A stretch of DNA of 64,000 bases from Strigamia acuminata (GCA_949358305.1 OX442315.1:32762427-32826426), one strand, 5' to 3'. Shown: positions 31,693-44,462, numbered from the stretch's first letter. Translations and numbers: made by a program. The notes: generated by a model from the letters alone, not told the origin.

Positions 31693-32029
31693 CAACTGAG
31701 CCAATGGAGTGGTTTCATGTTTGAGGTTTGGGGGGAGTTGAGAGGAGCGATGAAGGTGTTGTCATGTGTTGGTTTCAGCGATGAAAGCTGGTATTGCGTG
31801 GTGCACTTAATTGGTTGATTCCGTTTGTTCTGGTTAATGGTGTCATGAAGATACTGGTAGAGTGGGGAGGTTGGTTTAGAAGAATTGGTTTTTCGGACGT
31901 GTTTTTGGTGGGGTGCACTCGGTTGTTTCAATTAGATGAGGTGGCGACGGGCTGTCTGAAATGATATTGACGGATTTCTGCGATTAGATTGGTGCTAGCA
32001 AATTTGGGATGCAATAAGTATTTGTTTAA

Positions 32030-32375
32030 ATGAAGATAATTTTGAACGAAAATTCAAATTTTAAATTTTATTTAAAAAAAAATTCAAATTTTATTCTTAA
32101 TTTCTAAATTTCATTCAAAAAATACAAAATTTTATTTTAAATTTCTAAATTTTATTCAAAAAATACAAAATTTTATTCTAAATTTCTAAATTTCATTCAA
32201 AAAATACAAAACTTTATTAAAAAAAAAAATTTAATTTGAATTTAATTTGAATTTTATTCACAAATCAAAATTTTATATTAAAAAAATCAAAATTTTATAT
32301 TCAAAAATCAAAATTTTATATTCAAAAATCAAAATTTTATTTTAAAAACTCAAAGATTTTAAAGTAAACCTAAAA
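32030..32375. repeat. Degenerate AT-rich tandem repeat upstream of the GPCR
   Basis: Imperfect copies of a unit around AAATTTTATTCAAAAAATAC, later TCAAAATTTTATATTCAAAA (about 20-32 bases), spanning about 350 bases. No coding potential. Confidence 0.8.
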
Positions 32376-33702
32376 CTTTGAGTCACCTGAAGCATCTTTT
32401 CAGAACACCAAGACAGGAGGCTGAAAGCTACGACAAAACCAGCCAGAAAGTCAGACCTAAGTCACCCTAGAGGTGTTTACATGAATGAAAATCACATGTT
32501 CTTCATGTACCGCATTTCAGCAAATCTGATCTATTTTCATTTGTATTTTAATCTGTCCTCGTTCACTCATCATCATGTCATTAACCCTAAACTCGCTAAT
32601 GTGTGGGTTGCCAGTTTGGGTTATTTTTAGGGTTTGTTATCTTTCTCACGACATCATTGGCTACTTATTGCTGACAGCTGTGAGCTTCCTAGTTTACATT
32701 TAATTTAAACTACCTAAATAGTGAATAAAATTCACCTTATTTACTGCATTCTTGCATAAACCTTTGATGGAAGGCCCACTAAGTACGAAAATATGTTGAA
32801 AATGTTTTAGATTTTTTTATTTTTACTTAAAAGTACTTTGTTTTATGCTTTTTGGGTTTATGGTTTCGCACTACATAACGTGCAAAACAACAAACTCGGA
32901 GTGCTTTCTGCTTTTTGCATCTGTTTTGTTTGCGTGCGTGACATTTTCTTCACATTTCTTTACGCCATTATTATGTGAAAATAATGAGGCAATTTTTTTA
33001 AAAGCAATTTATAGTGAAATACATTAAAAAACGCAGTTTGCCAATTAAATCTATTCTTAATTCAGTATTGGAACACCATTTTGGTGACTTCTCATAAAAC
33101 GAGGCATGCAATGTGTAGTTGCGTGCAATTGATTACGTGTTATTTACAACAAAAAAAACTCAAGTGCTGACTTCATTTGGAACGAAATGATTACGCACAG
33201 CTAGTTTCTTTTTTTTAACGAGGGGAGAAAAATCCATAGATTTACAAATGTGTGAATTAAGCGGAATAAATTAGCTTCAAGACTCCAGTCCTTTGGTTTG
33301 GAAATTGCTCAAGGTAACAACAGCACGTCCGGGTAATTGGGAAACCTAAGATGAAATATTCTGGAATTTTTATTTTGAAAAGAACAAAATAAAATATAAA
33401 CATAATTTAATTGAAAAATTTTCTCCCTAGTTGGCAAGTTAAAATTAAATTCAGTGAAATGCATTCAGGAAAATGCCTATTGATAGAAAAAAAGCATCCT
33501 GGTCGCATTTTCCGGGGGCAGACACATTCAGGACAAGTTAGGTTCAGTGGGCATCACCCAAGGGTCAATGAAGCGTATTTGCATATCTTTTGGGAAGAAA
33601 TTAGATTTACCGTACTGCCCCGTCTAATAGCCAGGGTTCATTAAAGCGCCGGCCTCATTTTAATGCCTGGCAGTTATCAACCCAAAATTTTATACGCACC
33701 CC
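32376..33702. other. No gene or repeat family recognised
   Basis: Unique-looking AT-rich sequence upstream of the GPCR. It may include promoter or intronic sequence of that gene, but nothing specific is visible. Confidence 0.35.
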
Positions 33703-33897
33703 GCAGAGATCTACATTGGGTACCCGTACCTGTACCCGTAACCGTACTCGGGTAACGGGTACGGTTTTTACGCCAATGCACATCTCTGGCACACGTGATC
33801 GCGTTCAGGTACGGGTAGGGTAGGGTAGAGAATTTTTTTTGAAGACGGGTAACGGACGGGTAACGGGTAAGGATTTTACGCCAATGCAGATCTCTGC
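33703..33897. mobile_element. Short hAT-like element with GGGTAC repeats
   Basis: GCAGAGATCTACATTGG at the left is inverted as CCAATGCAGATCTCTGC at the right. The arms carry runs of CCGTACCCGTA and GGGTAACGGGTA, and GCCAATGCACATCTCTGGC occurs internally. The flanks share GCACCC, an imperfect target duplication. Confidence 0.65.
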
Positions 33898-34234
33898 GCA
33901 CCCGGTCCGTATTAACGCTGGGTTTCAAATTGGCGCCGGGTTAACGTGACGTCCAGATAATGTGCCTCACACGTTTGGTTGGTCGGTAAGATATAAGACA
34001 CCTTCATTGTTCAATTGCTTCATTTCATCTGGTAAGACAGCGTTATGGCTCCAATCTAAAAGAACCATTCGTACGTTTGTCTCAGGCTTTTAACAGAATT
34101 GTTAATGCAGAGAAGCAAGTTCCTCACCGCACCTTAGCTGGGTCACACAAAGCGAAACACAGTGAAAGAAATCAAAATAACAAGCATTTAGTTGCAAAAT
34201 GATGGCGACAAAATGGTCGGAGCCCCGCTGATGG

Positions 34235-34535
34235 ATGTACATCATTTTAGCGATTTCATTTTAGCGACACACCATTTTAGCGAACATGTCATTTTAGCGA
34301 CACAAAAACCTAGGTTTAATTCCTAAGAAGGGCTAACAAGGGGGGGGGGCTGCGCCCCCCTTGACCCCCCGTGAACCTAACCTTACTGGTTTTTTGATGA
34401 AAACCACTTTTTTGAGCCAGCTAGTCGCTAAAACCTAGGTTTTTGTGTCGCTAAAATGACATGTTTGCTAAAATGGGACTTTTTTGGGAAAAATCGCTAA
34501 AATGAGCGTCGCTAAAATGACTATAACCGCCGCTG
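34235..34535. mobile_element. Palindromic element built of CATTTTAGCGA repeats
   Basis: CATTTTAGCGA(CAC) occurs repeatedly in the left arm and inverted (GTCGCTAAAATG) in the right arm. AAAAACCTAGGTTT marks both inner arms. The centre holds a G10 run and a GGGGCTGCGCCCC-type hairpin. No ORF. Confidence 0.7.
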
Positions 34536-36512
34536 ATAGCTCTGGTGCTGAGCCGGCCCTGACAAAATGTCACATGTGCCTTCAAATAATCAGTAATTTC
34601 CAAATGGTCTTTGAAAGTTTTGTTTAAAGTGACCGGTGCCTAAAGCATCTGTCACTTCCTGCTCCATTGTTACTGGTTGGCTTCTGTTAGAATGCCATGT
34701 TATTTGCACCTGACACCCTATGCTGTTACCTCATTCGAAGTAAAATGGAATTTTCATCCCAAATGGAATTGATCAACCACATGTGGTTGGCTCCCTTATT
34801 GGTTGTTTTGATCATCAATTTATGAGATGCCGCTTGAATTTTATGAGAAACTTTAATCAGAAATGGGGAATGAAAAATCCAGTGAATGACACATTCTGAT
34901 GGGATTTGAATTTTTATGCCTTCATTGAAGATTAAAATGTCTTTCTTCTTTCGTTGTGTGAATAATTTTTAATCAGTCAGTCAGGCAGTCAGTGGGCATA
35001 TTTAATAAAGAGTTATCTCAACACAGCACTCCTTGTTAACACAAGACGACATTCTTGAATATAAGTCATGCTACAATCATTGACAGGGAAAATGGTTATG
35101 CTTTATTGGCCGTGTGAAGTGGCGGCTTACAAGCTAAGTGGGTTGCAATCAGTACATTGAATTTTTATAACAATATGATTATTCCTACGATTGTTATTGA
35201 AATCTGCAACAAAAAGTGGCACAAAGTCATCCCGCTTTACGGTGTGCGATTTTATTTCAAATGAGGGTAAGTTATAGTGTGGATTAAGAAGGAATTGATT
35301 TTATGGGCGAGGATGTATGGGTTTCAGTTAACACGAGTGGCGACGACTTTTCGATAAATCAAGAAGGAAAGTGGTTGGTGATGCTTTTGTCAGTACTTCA
35401 GAAGGTGAATTAACTAATTTATTAATGTAATCTTGCGGTAATTTGATTTAATGTTGCAGTGCAAACTAAAGTGTTTGTAAATGTTAGTCGGTATTGTCCA
35501 CACGACAAAATGATGGAATTAAATGATTGAAGCGTACAATCTAGGACGATTAATATAGGATTTCCCATCATCCATTTTGACGTAGAACTACGTCTTAAGA
35601 GGACAGTCTTTTTGGCGGAAATGTAAACCAGCGCCAGCAACGGTAATAGCGACTGGTGCCAACAAGCACACAAGCAAACCTCGCAATGCCACGATGGGAA
35701 ACATTTTCCATCAAGAGATGATGCTTAAACAACCTCGGGAAATCAACAATGTAGCGAAAACATAACCCAATGCACACAGACACATTTCTTACGTCTCTCA
35801 CCACAGACCAATACTGATAGCAAACGCACCAACAAACGACAACAACAACTGCTAGAGTGGGGATGGGGAATGGGGTGACTTCCTTCCCCAAAATTACTAC
35901 GAGTAGGTGCGTTTAATTTCAAAAATAAAAATAGAATCTTTTCTTGTTTTCTTTTTTTTTTTAAATGTACTTTTGAATGAACGCATTTGCAGCAGTGTCC
36001 TATCAAATGTGTTGGTCAATACAAGATGTAAGCGCAGATTGTGTCACTATCTCAAAAGGAAAATGCAAAAGAAAGAAACGTGAAATGTGTAGCTTTTGGC
36101 ACTTCCGTTTTGCAAGCGATGACTTTTTCACATCGCATATGCTGATCAAAAGGAACAAAAGGAAAGAACGAAACAAAAGGTACTTTTATTTCTTCGGTTT
36201 GAACGCACCTACTGTTTTAAACAGCACTTTGGCGGGAAATATGAATGCAAACAGCTTTTTCGTATTTCTTGCCAATGGACCACCCCAAGCCTGTGCTTGG
36301 TTTGCTGGTGCCTAGAGCAGAGCATAAGGGCCAGCCCTTGTGGGAATCAAATCGAAGCTCTCCAGATTGCTGGTCAGATGCATTAGCACTATGCTGTGGT
36401 GAGCTGCATCTGAACTCAAACTGAAAGCTCTCGACTGTCATATCTGAAAAATCCCGATTGGGTAAGACGAAACTTACGAAAGCCATCGAAAACTGCACTT
36501 GTGGGCAAGATA
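34536..36512. other. No gene recognised
   Basis: Several overlapping ORFs of 75-110 codons occur at 35.4-36.5 kb, but on both strands at once and without recognisable motifs, so they are taken as chance. No clear repeat was defined. Confidence 0.35.
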
Positions 36513-36896
36513 GTGGTATAAAGTTCTTTCTTCCATTGGCCAAGCCTCATTACTCCTAACTCCAGACTGTATACTACCGCTAGAAGTAGTTTTTATTTTT
36601 ATTTATTTTTGAGATTATTATGGTCATTTAAATTGATATAATTTTGATTGTTTTTTATTATAAAATGTTTTTTACATTTATAAAATAAAGTTTTATGTAC
36701 TTTTTAGTTTAAAAGTCATGTTTGTTCTGTTTATTGGTTACTTTGTCAGGAAAGCAAACAATCGATTACAATGTCTGCACATTGTAATGCAATTCTGGTG
36801 TTTGGGCCTATTTTTTTGGATCACGACACTAGTAAAATGGCTCGGCCAATGGGAGAACGGACTCTCTTGACTCGAACAAGAGTATAGCAATTGTTT
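36513..36896. mobile_element. Diverged copy of the TATACTCGAG-family MITE
   Basis: It contains CTCCAGACTGTATACTACC, ATCGATTACAATGTCTGCAC, GTAATGCAATTCTGGTGTTT and CTCGGCCAATGGGAG, in the same order as the copy at 40194-40612. The terminal repeats are eroded. Confidence 0.65.
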
Positions 36897-37436
36897 TCAA
36901 TGATTTATACTATGGATATGGAAGCTTTAGTTGTTATAGTGCACTCTGACCTTTAATTTGATTTGTTTTCTTTTTATTTTTTTTTGTTTCGTCTCGGTTG
37001 ATTTTATTTTTCTCTAAATATCTTATTTGGAATTGTTTCTTTGCCCTCGTCGCTGTATCCGAGGTCGGTTTCGATTGAGGGGTCCGACATTCAACCGAAT
37101 CCCCGAATCTTTACATTTTATATAAATTTTAAATTTTTTTTGAAAATTGGACAAAAGTTAAAATATTTTCGACTTTTTTTTATTAAAAAAATCATCTAAA
37201 TCTTTCCGAATCCCAACCAAATCCCATCCAAATCCCAAAAAAATATGTGAAAGATTCGATTCATTGACACGCAGATTCTGATTGTCGGACACCTTGGTTT
37301 CGACTCTTTCATATTGTAATCTCTTGGGAATAAAATTCAAAATGAATTGACTAATTTACAGCCGTTGTTTTGATAAGCTGCACCTCCACAAAACAATTCA
37401 ATGGGTTATCGTTACGGATTGTTATTAGAGAGTTTG

Positions 37437-37921
37437 CAGGATGCATTTTTCCCTTACAGTTAAAGACTAAACGGTATAAAAATAGTGTAAAGGAAAATTG
37501 ATAAATTAAGTTTTTGCGGGCTGCACTTTTCCCTTATCACTACACTATTTCAGCCAACTATTGACAGTTAGTAATTTTGGGCCTAAAAATTCAATTTGGG
37601 GGCGTAAATGTGCAAATTTCTGCATAAAATTTCATTATTATGCCTATAAAGTTTGGTTTTGGGACTAAAATTCAATTTTGGGCCTCACTTATCATTCAAT
37701 CTACGTACCTATGACTGTGATGGTGTTTGATCGGGACAACAAAATAATCGCTATTTGCAATGGGCGGAGCTAACAATATAGTGTTCTCAATTCTGATTGG
37801 CTGCGCTATATTTTAATTTAGTGTTGAAAACGTTACACTAAAGATTTTTTCTTTACGATATGGCACTAAAATAGTGTATCGTGGAGCAAAATAAGGGAAA
37901 AATGCATCCCGCAAACTCTCT
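37437..37921. mobile_element. 485-bp MITE, AGAGAGTTTGC ends, ATT target duplication
   Basis: AGAGAGTTTGCAGGATGC at the left and GCATCCCGCAAACTCTCT at the right are inverted. ATT flanks both sides. TTTTTCCCTTA and an inverted internal ACACTATTTT/AAAATAGTGT pair also occur. It is almost collinear with the copy at 51214-51695. Confidence 0.85.
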
Positions 37922-39198
37922 ATTGTAAGCTAGATGCAACCAAACACACTCCCAGCTATTATTTAAGATGTCAATGCTATTATTTAATATGTCGGTTGTT
38001 GTTTTGTCATTCACAGGAGTCATTCAGGGGCTTTAGTGTTGTTATGCAGATGAAATTGAATTTTATTCTTAAAAAAATCATCAAAGAGAATTTGTCTTCT
38101 GGTTTGCCAATAATTTATTTCTCGCTTCTAGGCATAAGCTAATTTCTTTTGGTTAAGACGGCGCTTCTTTGAGTTAAATTAGGCCGTCATCTGCATTTGA
38201 TGTCGCTAGGCAACCGTATCTAAGTTCTTGTTTGTGACGTTTGTCTTCGATTCGCTGCCAGTGTAAGAGCACTTAATTTTTACACGTGACACGACGAAAG
38301 ACTCTCGACATTGATTCTTTCAATTTGCTGATTTAACACTATTTAGAGGAATTAAGCCGAATACACTTCGAGGTCTTGACTCGAGTTTGGGTTTGGCCCG
38401 TTGCCATGGTTACACTCACTATCTATCAGTTGATAGAGGTGTGGTGAGTAAATATTATCATTCACTTGGATTTGTGTTGCATGCAAAATATTTGATTAAG
38501 GCGCTCTAGATCCAGTGCAATAAAAATTAACTTTGGTCCCTCAACGCCAAATAATTAGTGGATTCTGGTATTAACATTGCAGGTTATCGATTACGGAATT
38601 GAATTAAACGCATGAGAATAATTCATTTCAATGTGGTTTTAGAAGGTTTGCTTGCAGGTAAATATTGTTTATTGTGAGGCTCACTTCCCTGATTACTAAA
38701 ATAGATGGATTTTGGAAATATGTAGTAGGGGATCGGATTTGCTGCCAATTTGGCAAGTTGTCCAAAATATTTCAATTTCAAATTTTGCAAATTGTGCAGA
38801 AAATGGTGCAGGCATGAGCTTGGTGCTTAGTGGTTGAGCCGTTTACATTTCTGCAATTGTTTGCAATAAATTTGTAGCTTTTTGACAGAAATATTGTCCT
38901 GTGGAATCCTAATGACTCAACACATGAAGTTACTTACCCATAGGGTTAAAAAATTCATTTAGGTGCGTTTAAATTGGCTAAGAAAAATCTGCTTGAACTG
39001 TAATTTCGTTTTCATTTCCGGATGTGATGTTTTTTAAAGTCATTTTGCTTGTTAGTCCATTTATTTTTATTAACTTTCAGCAAGGGGTTGTGTCACTTAT
39101 TGTTTTTAACTTATCTTAAGGAACAACAACGCGATTTGCGCATGCTCGGTTGAACAATTATTCAGATCTTAGCTGCGCACGAGTCGGTGCATTAGTGG

Positions 39199-39336
39199 AG
39201 GTTGAACCTGACTGTTACGAACAGGTCGGAGGAGCAAAAAACCGTTCGTAATCACCATAATTTGTTAAAGTGGCAAAAATTCGTTATAATGAGGAATTTG
39301 TTATAATGGTGTTCGTTGTAGCGAGGTTTGACCTGT
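39199..39336. mobile_element. Pogo-like MITE relic
   Basis: GGTTGAACCTGACTGTTACG at the left is roughly inverted as CGTTGTAGCGAGGTTTGACC at the right, with TTCGTTATAATGAGG between. It resembles the pogo-type elements at 29510 and 48304 in style but is more decayed. Confidence 0.5.
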
Positions 39337-39445
39337 AATACTCTGTAATGTTATTTCATTTCGGAGCATCCAATGATAAGTCATTTATTTATCTTATTTT
39401 TATTCATTTAAGCAAACTTTAAGTGTTTGTTTTGAACGCACCTAA

Positions 39446-39716
39446 TTGAAATTATATTGCAATGTATTTTGAAATACGAGAATGCATTTTGTATAAATCT
39501 TTGTATACATTTTTTTTTATGCTTTTGGTTTGCAAATAAAAATACATTTTGCAAAATATACTAAGAAATGCATTCCCAATAATATTATTTGTCAAATGTG
39601 AATGAATTTTCAAAATGCATATTTTTAATTGTATTATGAAATCCATCATTTGCTGTGCAAATAATATACAATATTCTGCAAAATGCTATACATTTTGGAA
39701 TGCATTAAGTGAAAAA
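39446..39716. repeat. AATGCATT-rich palindromic repeat, copy 1
   Basis: Many AATGCATTTTG/CAAAATGCATT motifs in both orientations, ending CATTTTGGAATGCATTAAGT. It is collinear with copies at 42905-43168 and 59365-59526. Probably an old MITE family. Confidence 0.65.
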
Positions 39717-40193
39717 TATTGTAAAATATTATCCCATGTATATGGGATTATATTGTGTGAAGTGTTTTGAGCTGTAGCTTTCAAGTTAGACAGCCAATCT
39801 ATAGTTAGGTCACGGAATCTTGACGTAAAATCACTACTGCACTTGTTACATTAACAGCTAAAAAATCTCTGTCCGAAGTCTCGATACAAACAAAAAACCT
39901 TTAATGGTGAGTACTGCCATGTTTGAATATGGATGAGCCAGTATTGCGACGAGCACACAGAAGTTGTATATTTTTTATGTATGTACATATGACAAAGAAC
40001 ATGTATGTACAATCATGGACAAAAAAAACTTTCCTTTTGTTTATCTATCATTATTTGCCCGGTCAAGATTGATGTCGTTGAATCTCAATGGATTTTTATG
40101 CCACCTGATAGATATAATTAAAACAGCTAAACTGAAGGGACGTTTTTTTTTGTTCAAGACTGTACATATGACATATAACATGTGTACGCATCT

Positions 40194-40612
40194 TATACTC
40201 GAGTTGCACTCAAAAAGGCACCTCAGTCCCATTGGTCGAGCCAGTTTACTACTAACTCCAGACTGTACACTACTACTAGACGAAGTAGTTTTGGTTTTAT
40301 TTATTGTTGTGATTGTTATGACTAGTTTAGTTAATGTTATTTTGATTTTATTTAATAAAAAATGTTATTTCCATCATTAAAATGAAGTTTTACACATAAA
40401 AAAATGTCATACTCATGTTTGTTGTGTTTATTGCTTACATCGTCTGGAAGTTTGAATTTTAGGCCGTTGCCTAGGCAATCGATTGCAATGTCTGTACATT
40501 GTAATGCAATTCTGGTGTTTGGGTCACTTTTCCGGTTCACTACACCAGTAAACTGGCTCGACCAATGGGAGTACACATTGTGAGGTGCCTTTTCGAGTGC
40601 AACTCGAGTATA
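40194..40612. mobile_element. MITE, TATACTCGAGTTGCACTC ends
   Basis: TATACTCGAGTTGCACTC and GAGTGCAACTCGAGTATA are perfect inverted ends, flanked by CT on both sides. The interior (GGCACCTCA, CCCATTGGTCGAGCCAGTTT, CTCCAGACTGTACACTACT, GTCTGTACATTGTAATGC) is shared with 58478-58907, which lies in inverse orientation. Confidence 0.85.
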
Positions 40613-42195
40613 CTTGTGATTATTTCAGACCAATAAATCGAAATTATTATTTAATCTGATTCGGTACTCTTGCAATATTTGTATATGCCCATTTCTACAA
40701 GCAGTATGCGCATTCGTAAAGTCATTTCGACTAAACAGCGTGTTTAAGCTGCTTTTTAAACTCTTTGTCTCAATCTAAATTTTTGCAAAGGGGCCCGCAA
40801 AACCTAAGTCTGACCCTGGTTCGAATGTTAGGCTAGCTCAAATATTCTCGTGCAAAGACCGCAAACAAGGTTGTAACTTGAGTTGTAAGTTGTAGTCGAA
40901 AACTCGTGGTTTGTGGGATTGAATTAAAGCTAGTCCTTAATTCAAATTCTAGTTGAATTACAAGTTCGACTTAACTTGGATTACAAGTGGCGAACCAATC
41001 ATGATGTCAATGCAGTTCCACCGTGATGCACGTGATTTTGCAAGATATTTTCCAAATGCCATTTCCAGCAAGGTAATAATAATAAATAATAATTATTATT
41101 TTACAAGTTAATAATTAATTACCCATCCATTTTGTTTTGTGAGATGCTTTCAACGAGTTGATAATTAAAAATCAAACAAAGCCCAATCAAACAACAATAA
41201 TGAATTGTCTGACATGAAAACAAACAGATTTCCCCCGGATATATTTTGCGGTGGCGGATTTGCTGCCAAGTAAAACTAGTTGCAATGTGTGACTTTATAA
41301 CCTTCAAAAGCCAGCGGATTTTTTATCACTATCGAATTTCAATATTTTCCAGATCAAAAGCACGCGATCAGACATAGAGGAAACATAACACAAAAAAAAA
41401 ATAATAAAAAAAAATAAATAAACATACGGAAATGGCAAAATACTCACAAATCAAGACCGAACGCCGTAGTTAAAGCGTCACTACTCGCAGAACCAGGTCT
41501 AGTTTAACGTCGATGAAACGACATAGTCACAAGTTGTAAACGAAAGGAGGAATTCCAGTTCTCGCTACATACACTCGAGCGAGGCAATTTTGTTTCTACG
41601 GCAATTGCGGAGTTAGGAAGTTATTTTGGGTTTTACACAAACGTCCCTTGTCTTTTTTTAAAGTTGCCAATAATTTTGAAGCTAAAATTGGTCCAGACAG
41701 CAAAGAGTTGCCAGCAGAAAGGCGGAGCTTGCACCAAATGCACCGGATCAAGTGCACACTGACATACAAATTGCATATGACGAGGGCAAGTAGTCAGTCT
41801 TTGGGTGTTTGCGAGCCATCATAGTGCTTCAGAGGCCAAATTTTATTTTATTTTTCCACCCTTCTAGTCTTTCTTTATGAAGTTTGAAATGAGTTTAGGA
41901 ATTTTCATGCACATAAAATTTGAATATAAATACAAGTTACAGGCGTGATGGACGAGGTGGTGTATTGAATCGGTTAACATATTTTTTTTATATTATTTTG
42001 GGTATTAATTTAAAAAAATGAAAATATAATATCCATGTTGTCGAAATCGATAACTTTGTGGGTTTATTGTTGAGAAAATTTGTAGTGACGTCATAAAAGA
42101 GGATTGAAATAAAAATGGGAGGAGTGTAACAAAAAAGCAATCAAAAGAAAAAATGAGATATTTTTTTTGTGGTTTAACGATACTTTTACAATGTA
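40613..42195. other. No coding gene; possible untranslated exon near 41.45-41.64 kb
   Basis: A relatively GC-rich patch at 41445-41620 ends, on the minus strand, in a good donor (GATTT|GTGAGT at about 41450). It could be a non-coding first exon of the minus-strand GPCR gene, 9.7 kb downstream. This is speculative. Confidence 0.25.
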
Positions 42196-42558
42196 ACCGT
42201 ATTACCTCACATTAAGCGACGTGACGTTGGGCATGGGTTTAGCAGGTTTTTAAAATTTTGTTCGAACGAAGCCTGCCGGTGTGAGTTAAAGAGCCCAGAT
42301 GAATAATTATATTGGATTTTGGGTCTGAAATTTGAGTTTTATTGATATTCTGAAGATTATTACTAAAATTTGGGAAAATTTATACAAATTTCCTACATTT
42401 TAGACATCTAAAAATGATTTTTTTGGTTGTTTTGGATAAATTCTTTAAAAAAAAAATTATCCTTACTTAAATCGGCATGCCGTTAAAAACAGGGTTTATC
42501 GGCATGCCGGTATAACTCGCACTCTACCGGCATGCCGCTTAATGTGAGGTAATACGGT
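42196..42558. mobile_element. MITE, ACCGTATTACCTCACATTAAG ends
   Basis: ACCGTATTACCTCACATTAA at the left is inverted at the right (TTAATGTGAGGTAATACGGT). Repeated GGCATGCCG palindromes lie inside the right arm. A fragment of the same family (AAGCCGCATGCCGTTGG, TTTACCAGGTTTTT) is at about 56895-56980. Confidence 0.75.
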
Positions 42559-42904
42559 AGAGCATTCAGAGTTTCTGTTTATATGGTTTTTGGTGTTTCT
42601 ATATGTGGTGTATTTGCACCACAAGGAATTGTGCAGGTTTGAGCAGCTAGAGATTTACGTTGTATTGTTGTCAGTGTCAATACAATGTATACGGCATCAT
42701 GCAGGAGCATTATGCTTAGACATCATGCCGTTTCCATCTTTTCCCCTAGCGACGGTTGATTAGGTTTGAACAATAAAGGGTTTCCATGTTCGGTTAGAGA
42801 AATGGAAGAAGTAGAAGCTGTCTACCATGTTTTCAGGCTAAACCTTGGTCTGTTATTTTCTATCTTGGCACAAAGATACTAAACTATAAACAGCAAAAGC
42901 AGAT

Positions 42905-43168
42905 CTATATGATTTTAAACATTGTAATGTATTTTGAATGCATTGGGTTTTGCGAGAATTCATTTTTTAAATCCATTTTTGCGTGATATCGGTTTGCAAA
43001 TGATAATACGGTACATTTTGTAAAATGTATTATAATATGCATTTCCAATACTATATGACTTGTGAAATAGGAATGCATTTTCAATTGCATTATGAAATGC
43101 ATTAGCTATTTAATGTACAAATAATATACTTAATTCTGCGAAATGCTGTACATTTTGGAATGCATTAA
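42905..43168. repeat. AATGCATT-rich palindromic repeat, copy 2
   Basis: Same family as 39446-39716: GTAATGTATTTTGAATGC, then TTCTGCGAAATGCTGTAC and CATTTTGGAATGCATTAAGT. Confidence 0.65.
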
Positions 43169-44164
43169 GTATGTTTTTACATGCCTAACTGTGCATGTGC
43201 GAGATTATTTCGTTTTTGTGTCTGTTTATAAAATTTCCCATCAAAACCAAACATTTTAATTTCATTCTCAAAAAAAAAATTGACCCAAAAAAGCACCATT
43301 TATTATAACCGTAGCGGTGATGCAAGAATTTGCCATATGAAAGTGTTGCAATCTAGAGCCAAAAAATGCGAGCTAAAATTGTGATATTATTTCATGCGGC
43401 TTAATATTAGATTCTGCAACAAAAAAGACTTCAGCAAAATATAAACAAACCCAAGTTAGATTGAGCTGCAACATTCTTCAATTATTGCTGAAAAAGCTGA
43501 CGGAAATGCTTTCAGTTGAAATGCAGGCGCAGTGTGACAGTGCTAATGTTTAAGCTGCGATGCAATTGCAGCGAATATCTTTAAGTCGTCGCAGTTACTT
43601 AGAGGGGAACAACTTTACCCCCGACACGGACTTGACACTTATTTCCTTTCTTGTCCGCCAAATTCTGCGATTCCCGTGTACCTCAAACTACTCGGAGAGT
43701 TGCTATAGTAACTACAGCGTGCCTTGGGAATGGACTTTGTGGACAAAACCTAAGAAGATTAAAGTATAATATTTTTTTTCTTTTCCGTTTCTCATCTCTG
43801 CAACGGGGAAAAAGGGAAATTTAATTAAAGTTTAAAAGTTATGGGAATTAATTTAAAATGCAATTCAATGTGTTTGAGTAAATAAAAGGAAATGTGGTTT
43901 CAGATGACGGGTTTGGTTGCCGTTAAATATATTTGGGAGCGTTCAGTTCGTCATTCGTGGGCTGGGTGATCGTAAAGGTAAATAATAGATTGGGTTTTTT
44001 CAAGATATGGGACTCGATTTAGTTTAATGAGAAAAATATATAATACAATTTAATTTATAAATTTTTTTTTTGTATATTTAATAATATTTAATAATGTTTA
44101 AATAGTTTTAAAAATGTATTTATTTGGGTGTAATAGCCACAAGTGTTTGGCGTGAACAGATCAA

Positions 44165-44462
44165 TGAAACAGGCCGGGGCTTACCTGATTGCAGTTGTTA
44201 ATCACAGATGCGCCGGTTTGTGAAAATGGAGTAAAATCGACGATTTTTTTGCATATTGCGGTGCAATATCCTTATGGGTTATCCTCCAACGCAGTCATCT
44301 GCTCATTTTTCGTCTTCTGTGCGACGGGGGCACGAACCGAGCTCCGAATGAGGTCTCTTCAAACCCGCCCGATGCTACCGCGCTGCGGAGAGTCCACTGA
44401 GCGAGTGCGGGATAGATACGCAACTGGAGGGCTCTGTGGATTGGCAGCCATTTACGACAGGC
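44165..44462 (-). other. Candidate non-coding 5' exon on the minus strand
   Basis: A GC-rich island in AT-rich sequence. On the minus strand it contains an ATG in good context (about 44451) that opens a short ORF ending in a stop, and it closes in a strong donor (ATCAG|GTAAGC at about 44184). It may be a first exon of the GPCR gene about 12.5 kb away, or of an unseen gene. No homology recognised. Confidence 0.25.

Noticed and set aside
33720-33880. GGGTA strings as interstitial telomere repeat
   Set aside because: Units are GGGTAC/GGGTAACG in inverted arms of a transposon, not TTAGG or TTAGGG arrays.
35422-36543. Cluster of overlapping ORFs on both strands
   Set aside because: Mutually overlapping frames of 75-110 codons without motifs or shared codon pattern; taken as chance openness.
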